A stretch of 34,562 nucleotides of DNA from Caldifarciminota bacterium (GTDB lineage Bacteria > Hydrothermota > Tepidihabitantia > Tepidihabitantales > CAIPLT01): NCBI GenBank assembly GCA_903865935.1, contig CAIPLT010000072.1, forward strand, positions 1 to 34,562, written 5' to 3'. A model generated the notes under the pieces. That model worked only from the letters and a program-made list of their open reading frames with translations, was not told the origin of the DNA and did no database searches. The translations under genes were made by a program, and so were the position numbers. This document shows, in pieces, positions 30,028 to 34,562 of the stretch (positions within the stretch are counted from its first letter, which is position 1; each line of letters opens with the position of its first letter).

Positions 30028-31195
30028 TTAAGCTATTCATTAATTCAGCCAGTTTTCGTGCTTGGTTCACACGATTGAATCGTTCCAAATCTTTAGGCGA
30101 ATATGGAAATTTATTTTGCATCGCCATCAAAACTAAATCATGGATTTCATCTTTATTACACGATACTGTCATACCGACTGAGTGATGCTCGATTATCCTC
30201 ATCGCTTCATTACATTCATCACATACGCCTAAAACCGGTCTTCCAGCTCCTAAATACTCGTAAAGTTTGATTCCAACAATCTGATGCGGTTTCGATAGAT
30301 ATAATAATAGCGAAGCGCTTTTCATTATTGCCATTGTTTCAGAATGGGGACGTGTGCCATAATAATCAACATTTCCATACTTGTTAATTTTATTTAAAAT
30401 GTCTGCATCGCACTTACCGACTAAAACTATTTTTATATCCTTAATATCAGATACTGCTTCAGCAACGGTCTGTAATTCTTTTAGATTTTCCCAGACACTA
30501 CCAGTATACACGATATTAAAACCGGACAGATCGATTTTGGGTTGTAAAAAATCATCCGGGTCAAAACCGTTTTCTATTATCTGAGCTTGGGGAAAATTAA
30601 TCTGCTCAGCGGTTGTTTTATTAACTGCAATAACCAGATCAGCACTTTTTACAAGCTGGTTTCTCAGGTCTATTAGCCTTTTTCGTTGCGGGTTGGGAGG
30701 AATAACAAAACCAGTTGGCCAGGGGTCACGAAAGTCTAATACTAATGGTATTTGGAATCGTTCTTTTAATGCCCGAGCGACCAGTAATGTACTGAATGGC
30801 GTGGCGGTTGTCCATATGATATCTGGTTTTATGTTCTTTATAATTTTACAACCAAGACGATATGCAAACGGTGTCCACAGAACTTTGGCGTCGGGAAAGA
30901 TAAGAAAATTAGTTAAAAGACTCAATTTCCCTGTACCCATACTAACTGCAGATTGAGGGATTTTTAATATGTATAAAATGCGTGCTATATCAAGATTTTC
31001 ACTACGGAAAATCGGGATATTTATTAAATCGTTGAGTAATTCATAATCATAGTGATAGTAAGCGATTGGTTTCGTGGTTAAGATGTATGGCTGCCAGTTA
31101 AATTGCGGCAGATATTTAGCAAGTTTTGTCATACGCATTGCGCCCGCCATACCGACTGGTGGCGCATAATATGAAATAATCAAAACTTTACCCAT
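30020..31195 (-). CDS. Glycosyltransferase family 4-like protein
   Basis: A 391-residue GT-B glycosyltransferase. The N-terminal domain begins VLIISYYAPPVGMAGAMRM, the common start of exopolysaccharide/O-antigen GT4 enzymes. VLDFRDPWP lies near 160, and the C-terminal nucleotide-sugar domain holds NIVYTGSVW, VGKCDADIL, and the acidic KLYEYLGAGRPVLGV (EX7E region). Donor and acceptor are unknown; the adjacent GDP-rhamnose-type genes on the other strand suggest surface polysaccharide. It is the last gene of the MFS-YjbQ-GT run, 33 bases after YjbQ. Confidence 0.87.
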   Translation of the reverse strand: MGKVLIISYYAPPVGMAGAMRMTKLAKYLPQFNWQPYILTTKPIAYYHYDYELLNDLINIPIFRSENLDIARILYILKIPQSAVSMGTGKLSLLTNFLIFPDAKVLWTPFAYRLGCKIIKNIKPDIIWTTATPFSTLLVARALKERFQIPLVLDFRDPWPTGFVIPPNPQRKRLIDLRNQLVKSADLVIAVNKTTAEQINFPQAQIIENGFDPDDFLQPKIDLSGFNIVYTGSVWENLKELQTVAEAVSDIKDIKIVLVGKCDADILNKINKYGNVDYYGTRPHSETMAIMKSASLLLYLSKPHQIVGIKLYEYLGAGRPVLGVCDECNEAMRIIEHHSVGMTVSCNKDEIHDLVLMAMQNKFPYSPKDLERFNRVNQARKLAELMNSLIS

Positions 31196-31228
31196 AGTTA
31201 TATTTTGAGAATCATATTAAGAATTGTA

Positions 31229-31627
31229 TTAATCAGCAATAATTTTTATAAAAACTTTTCTACGTCGAGGACCGTCGAATTCGCAGAAAAAAATACCTTG
31301 CCAGGTTCCAAATAAAATTTCATCATTTTCAAAAAATACAGTGCGACTTGAACCAATCAGCGCAGCTTTGATGTGCGCATCGGCGTTACCTTCAGTATGG
31401 GCATAGTGGATATTATGCGGGATTAATCTTGACAGAACGGCATTTATATCCGAGGTAACACTTGGATCATAATTTTCAATAATCGTTACAGCAGCGGTTG
31501 TGTGTGGAATATAGATAATCGCAGTGCCGGACTTCAATTTGCTTGTTTTTATTATATGTAAAATCTGGTCAGTTATATCAACAAGTTCAAGACGATTATA
31601 AGTCGATAGTTCAAACGTATAATGCAA
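31229..31627 (-). CDS. YjbQ-family protein (UPF0047, secondary thiamine-phosphate synthase type)
   Basis: A 132-residue protein carrying the whole UPF0047 signature: IPHTTAAVTIIENYDPSV, YAHTEGNADAHIKAALIGSS, and FGTWQGIFFCEFDGPRRRKV at the C-terminus. The conserved His residues form a metal/phosphate pocket in known structures. E. coli YjbQ has weak thiamine-phosphate synthase activity, but the true role is unsettled. It lies 10 bases after the MFS gene in the same direction. No thiamine genes are nearby. Confidence 0.93.
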   Translation of the reverse strand: MHYTFELSTYNRLELVDITDQILHIIKTSKLKSGTAIIYIPHTTAAVTIIENYDPSVTSDINAVLSRLIPHNIHYAHTEGNADAHIKAALIGSSRTVFFENDEILFGTWQGIFFCEFDGPRRRKVFIKIIAD

Positions 31628-31637
31628 AATTATATCG

Positions 31638-33071
31638 TTATTTTTTATTTACGATCCAGTTACCTTTTTTTCGTAATAGGAAAATATATATAGTACTAAT
31701 TACGACTATCAGAGAACCTGCAACATACAAGAGATGTTGTTTGGAAAAGAAATTGGTAAGTTCACCAACAACCAGACAGCTCACACCAAAGGAAAGGTTT
31801 AATAGCCATTCCCGAGTCGAAAAAATCCGACCGCGGATTGCTTCTGGTACAATCTCATGCAGAATAGTGTCCTGAGCAATATAAACCGGCGATAGGAATA
31901 ATCCAGCGATAAACGCTAATGGTAATAATGCATAAAAACTATTAAAAACAGGAATTAGAGCTGCTATCACACCGAGCACAATAAAACTGACAAGAATCGT
32001 CATTCGTTTACTAATCCGATGACCGACGATACCATAACTCATTGAACTTATTACCAAACCAATAGCTCCAACCGCCGCGACAAATCCGACACCTTTAGTT
32101 CCAACCCCAAATCCCATTTTTGATACCGGAGACTGAATAATTGGTACCAATAAAACGAATACAGATGCGCCGATTATCACCATCAGAATAATACTGGCAA
32201 AAACAAAAAGCACCTGTGGTGTTTTTCGTATATATTGAAAAGCCAAACGGAGTTCTTCAATCATCTTTTTCTCCTGAGCCTGGGCTACAGAAAACACCGG
32301 AGAATGGCTTGAGGGTTGCGGTTGTTCGGGAATCTGCTCCAGATTAACTCTGAAGACTTTTGTTTTAGCTGCAATGATGACCAGTCCGAGGACTGATACA
32401 CAATATGATAATGAATCAATATAAAATCCCGCGCTCCAGCTGTAATGAATACCGATTCTATGCCAGATTTGCCAGTCAACTATCAATCCACCAAAGAACA
32501 TACCTAAGAAAGTTGAAATTCGACCGACAAAATTCATAAATGAATTCGCTGCCAGTAAACGACGTTTAGCGACTAAATTGGGAATTATTGATAGCCGCGC
32601 TGTATTAAAAAATAAGCCAAATAAAAATACTGCAAAAGAAATTGAATATACCAAATAGAGATTAGCGGTTTTAATAATAATAAATGGGATAAATGCTACT
32701 AATATGGTTCGACAGCTGTCACAAAATATCAGTACTTTTAAACGGTTCCACCGGTCAACTAATACACCGGCTAAAGGTCCGAATAGAATTGTTGGTAATG
32801 TGATAATAACCGAGAGATAAGAAATAGCACGAGCACTCTGCCACCCTAATTTATTGGCAAAGAACGCAATCATGGCCAATAGCGCCATGTAGTCAAGTTT
32901 ATCACCAAACAGCGACACCGATTGGGAAAGACTGAAAATCATAAAATTACGGATTTTCAGTACGGCAAGAAACTGGCTTCCAACTTTGGGAATGACTGGT
33001 TTAATCGCTATCGGTTCAGTCATTTCGTTTTCGTCGTTAACAGGATGGTCTTTGTTTAATTCTTCGGGCAT
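31638..33071 (-). CDS. Major facilitator superfamily transporter
   Basis: A 477-residue permease with about 12 membrane segments and a charged N-terminal extension of some 30 residues. The A-motif region GPLAGVLVDRWNRLK lies between helices 2 and 3, and helix 11 is followed by GRIFSTREW. The layout resembles the DHA3/enterobactin-exporter and LplT-like MFS group, which export drugs, siderophores or lipids; the substrate cannot be assigned. A linker of about 30 residues rich in Pro/Gln/Ser (PEQPQPSSHSP) follows helix 6. It lies 59 bases after the upstream glycosyltransferase. TTGACA lies at 33106-33101, but no clean -10 follows. Confidence 0.9.
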   Translation of the reverse strand: MPEELNKDHPVNDENEMTEPIAIKPVIPKVGSQFLAVLKIRNFMIFSLSQSVSLFGDKLDYMALLAMIAFFANKLGWQSARAISYLSVIITLPTILFGPLAGVLVDRWNRLKVLIFCDSCRTILVAFIPFIIIKTANLYLVYSISFAVFLFGLFFNTARLSIIPNLVAKRRLLAANSFMNFVGRISTFLGMFFGGLIVDWQIWHRIGIHYSWSAGFYIDSLSYCVSVLGLVIIAAKTKVFRVNLEQIPEQPQPSSHSPVFSVAQAQEKKMIEELRLAFQYIRKTPQVLFVFASIILMVIIGASVFVLLVPIIQSPVSKMGFGVGTKGVGFVAAVGAIGLVISSMSYGIVGHRISKRMTILVSFIVLGVIAALIPVFNSFYALLPLAFIAGLFLSPVYIAQDTILHEIVPEAIRGRIFSTREWLLNLSFGVSCLVVGELTNFFSKQHLLYVAGSLIVVISTIYIFLLRKKGNWIVNKK

Positions 33072-33130
33072 TTATTTTTTATTTAAGTTATATAACAATT
33101 TGTCAATTATAACTTCAAAAAAATAAATAA

Positions 33131-34297
33131 TCAATGGACTGCTGTGTAACGACGTGATGAATCAGGATATTGTTTTATGAGTTCATTATAGTAATCTTCA
33201 ACCTGTTTGGTAATTGCTCCCCAGGAATAGGTGAGTGCTTTTCTACGACCCGCTTCCCCCAATGTTTTAGCCAAGTTTTTATCAGTGAGTATCTTTATTA
33301 TTGAATCTGCAATCGCTTTTGGTTCTCGTGGTGCGGCGAGTAAACCTTCGACGTGGTTATCAACTACAGTTCTAAACCCTGGAATGTCCGAAGCAACGAC
33401 TGGTTTACCAGTGGACATCGCTTCCAGAAGAACAATGCCGAAACTTTCATGACCGATTGATGGGGCACAGAAAACATCGCAGCTTGCATAATAATGTGGG
33501 CGCTCTTCGCCGGTGATAAGTCCTGCGATATGAATATTATCTTTTATGTCTTTAGACATATATTCCTGATAAGCGTATCCAAAAAGACCAGCTCCACAAA
33601 TTATCAGTAAAACATCTGGTATCTGCTCTTTGATAATTGGTAATGCCTGTATAAGATATTTCAAACCCTTACGGGGTTCAAATCGGCCCAAGAATAAAAT
33701 CTTGGGTCGATTATTAATAAATTGCGGTAAAGGTTTATTAGCGGGATTAAACAATTCGATATTAATCGCATTCGGGATAATTCGACAATCACCTGAGAAA
33801 TAATGCATATTGGAATCCTGGGCAGTAGTTGAAACGGCGATTCGACCGTGTAATTTATCCATATACGGTTCGAGTAAATGTGAAAATAGTAGGTATTTAC
33901 CATCTTTAGGGTGACTGGCATGAAATGTTATAACATTAACCGCATTCGAGTGACGAATTGCAAGTACGGGCAACATTGGTGCTAATGAACCATGGACATG
34001 GATGATATCAAAGTTTTCCTGCTGGAAAAATTTCTCAACCTTATCTGACATGCGCCAACCAAAAGGAATAATCGCAAGTGATTTATTCGCACGAATAGTC
34101 AATCCATTACCAATGCGAAAATTAAACTCTTCGTCATGATTGGTCTCCAGTGTTTTTATCATTCTACCTTTGAAATTGGTAGTCAGGATTTTTACCGTGT
34201 GACCACGTCTCCGTAAAGTACGAGAGAGGTTCAAAATGTGCTCAGGGATACCTCCGATATAGGGATAATAGGTATCCGAGACCATGCAAATTTTCAT
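33131..34297 (-). CDS. Glycosyltransferase family 4 (PimA-like)
   Basis: A 388-residue GT-B enzyme. The N-terminal domain reads MKICMVSDTYYPYIGGIPEHI with a typical Gly-Gly acceptor loop, HVHGSLAPMLP and FHASHPKDG. The C-terminal donor domain has LGRFEPRKGLKYLI, CGAG and the EX7E motif in APSIGHESFGIVLLEAMSTGKPVVASDIPG. The motif order matches phosphatidylinositol/glycolipid mannosyltransferases and other GT4 members; the sugar is probably a nucleotide-mannose type but this is not certain. A TATAAC ends 7 bases before the ATG with no binding site, another possible leaderless start, although no -35 is clear. Confidence 0.9.
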   Translation of the reverse strand: MKICMVSDTYYPYIGGIPEHILNLSRTLRRRGHTVKILTTNFKGRMIKTLETNHDEEFNFRIGNGLTIRANKSLAIIPFGWRMSDKVEKFFQQENFDIIHVHGSLAPMLPVLAIRHSNAVNVITFHASHPKDGKYLLFSHLLEPYMDKLHGRIAVSTTAQDSNMHYFSGDCRIIPNAINIELFNPANKPLPQFINNRPKILFLGRFEPRKGLKYLIQALPIIKEQIPDVLLIICGAGLFGYAYQEYMSKDIKDNIHIAGLITGEERPHYYASCDVFCAPSIGHESFGIVLLEAMSTGKPVVASDIPGFRTVVDNHVEGLLAAPREPKAIADSIIKILTDKNLAKTLGEAGRRKALTYSWGAITKQVEDYYNELIKQYPDSSRRYTAVH

Positions 34298-34562
34298 TTA
34301 GATTGTTATATTTTTTTAATAATTTTAGCTATATTCGTTTTATTATATTTATTAAATGAATAAGTAACTAATATTATCAAGGTCAATAATAAATAGCTTT
34401 GTGGATGTTGTACCGGGTATGACATGTACTCTACGATTGAAAATATTAGCATATTTTAATAGTAACTGACAAAGTTTATAATTTATTATAGTTATACCAT
34501 ATTTTTTACTCTTTTGCAACCATTTATTTGTTTATAATGCCTGTAAATTAGAAATATAAACG
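34298..34562. other. AT-rich intergenic stretch, window end
   Basis: No open frame of note, tRNA or strong hairpin is seen. Minus-strand elements include TATAAC (34310-34305) next to the glycosyltransferase ATG and TTGACC (34386-34381), too far apart to form one promoter. The rest is simple A/T-rich DNA. Confidence 0.5.

Noticed and set aside
1-34562. CRISPR arrays, insertion sequences, phage or toxin-antitoxin genes
   Set aside because: No regularly spaced repeats, transposase or integrase motifs, or small paired toxin-like genes were seen on either strand.

Overview
The window reads as a piece of chromosome from a diderm, AT-rich bacterium. An LptD-like outer-membrane protein, a TolC-type channel, a MacA-like adaptor, a class A penicillin-binding protein and GDP-mannose sugar enzymes show an LPS-bearing outer membrane and a peptidoglycan wall. 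A secreted subtilase ending in a FlgD/Por-type C-terminal module, an archaeal-type AspRS and a COX24-type mini ribosomal protein point to an uncultured lineage near the FCB group, such as candidate division WOR-3. That placement is inference. No phage, insertion sequence, plasmid or CRISPR signal was seen. Most of the window is housekeeping and cell-envelope genes.

Layout. 0-2.3 kb: a membrane/PH-like protein, then on the minus strand adk-map-infA-rpmJ, a fragment of the usual spc/alpha ribosomal operon without secY or the S13-S11-S4-RpoA-L17 genes. 2.5-6.9 kb (plus): two nucleotide-sugar genes, then ribBA-ribH-nusB and a phosphoesterase. 6.9-10.3 kb: a large secreted S8 protease and a divergent GyrI-like lipoprotein with facing near-consensus promoters. 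10.4-12.1 kb: rimI, then a minus-strand train FmdB, HU, a 31-residue COX24-type protein, tRNA-Arg(CCG) and a nitroreductase. 12.1-17.3 kb (minus): a tripartite efflux operon (TolC, MacA-like, ABC ATPase, FtsX-type permease), with a Yip1 membrane protein upstream. 17.5-17.8 kb: a small gene broken by an in-frame TAA. 18.0-24.8 kb (plus): aspS, PBP1A, an endonuclease III-like glycosylase, lptD and maf, the last four tightly packed. 24.8-26.4 kb (minus): a HEAT-repeat solenoid. 26.4-27.2 kb: tRNA-Leu(CAG) and structured intergenic DNA. 27.2-30.0 kb (plus): rpmB, a SIMPL protein and a GDP-mannose dehydratase/reductase pair. 30.0-34.3 kb (minus): two GT4 glycosyltransferases around an MFS transporter and a YjbQ-family protein.

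Two themes stand out. First, promoters are close to TTGACA/TATAAT and easy to see. At several operon heads (adk, the rmlC-like gene, tolC, aspS) the -10 box ends only 5-8 bases before the ATG and no ribosome binding site is present, which predicts leaderless mRNAs. Genes inside operons usually carry purine-rich binding sites. Second, envelope building dominates: lipid-linked sugar synthesis, glycosyl transfer, LPS export, peptidoglycan synthesis and efflux. No gene set here clearly forms an undescribed system. The best leads are the leaderless promoter pattern, the interrupted small gene at 17.5 kb, the HU/COX24/tRNA-Arg/nitroreductase train, and the stop codon falling at the fourth cluster-cysteine position of the endonuclease III-like protein.
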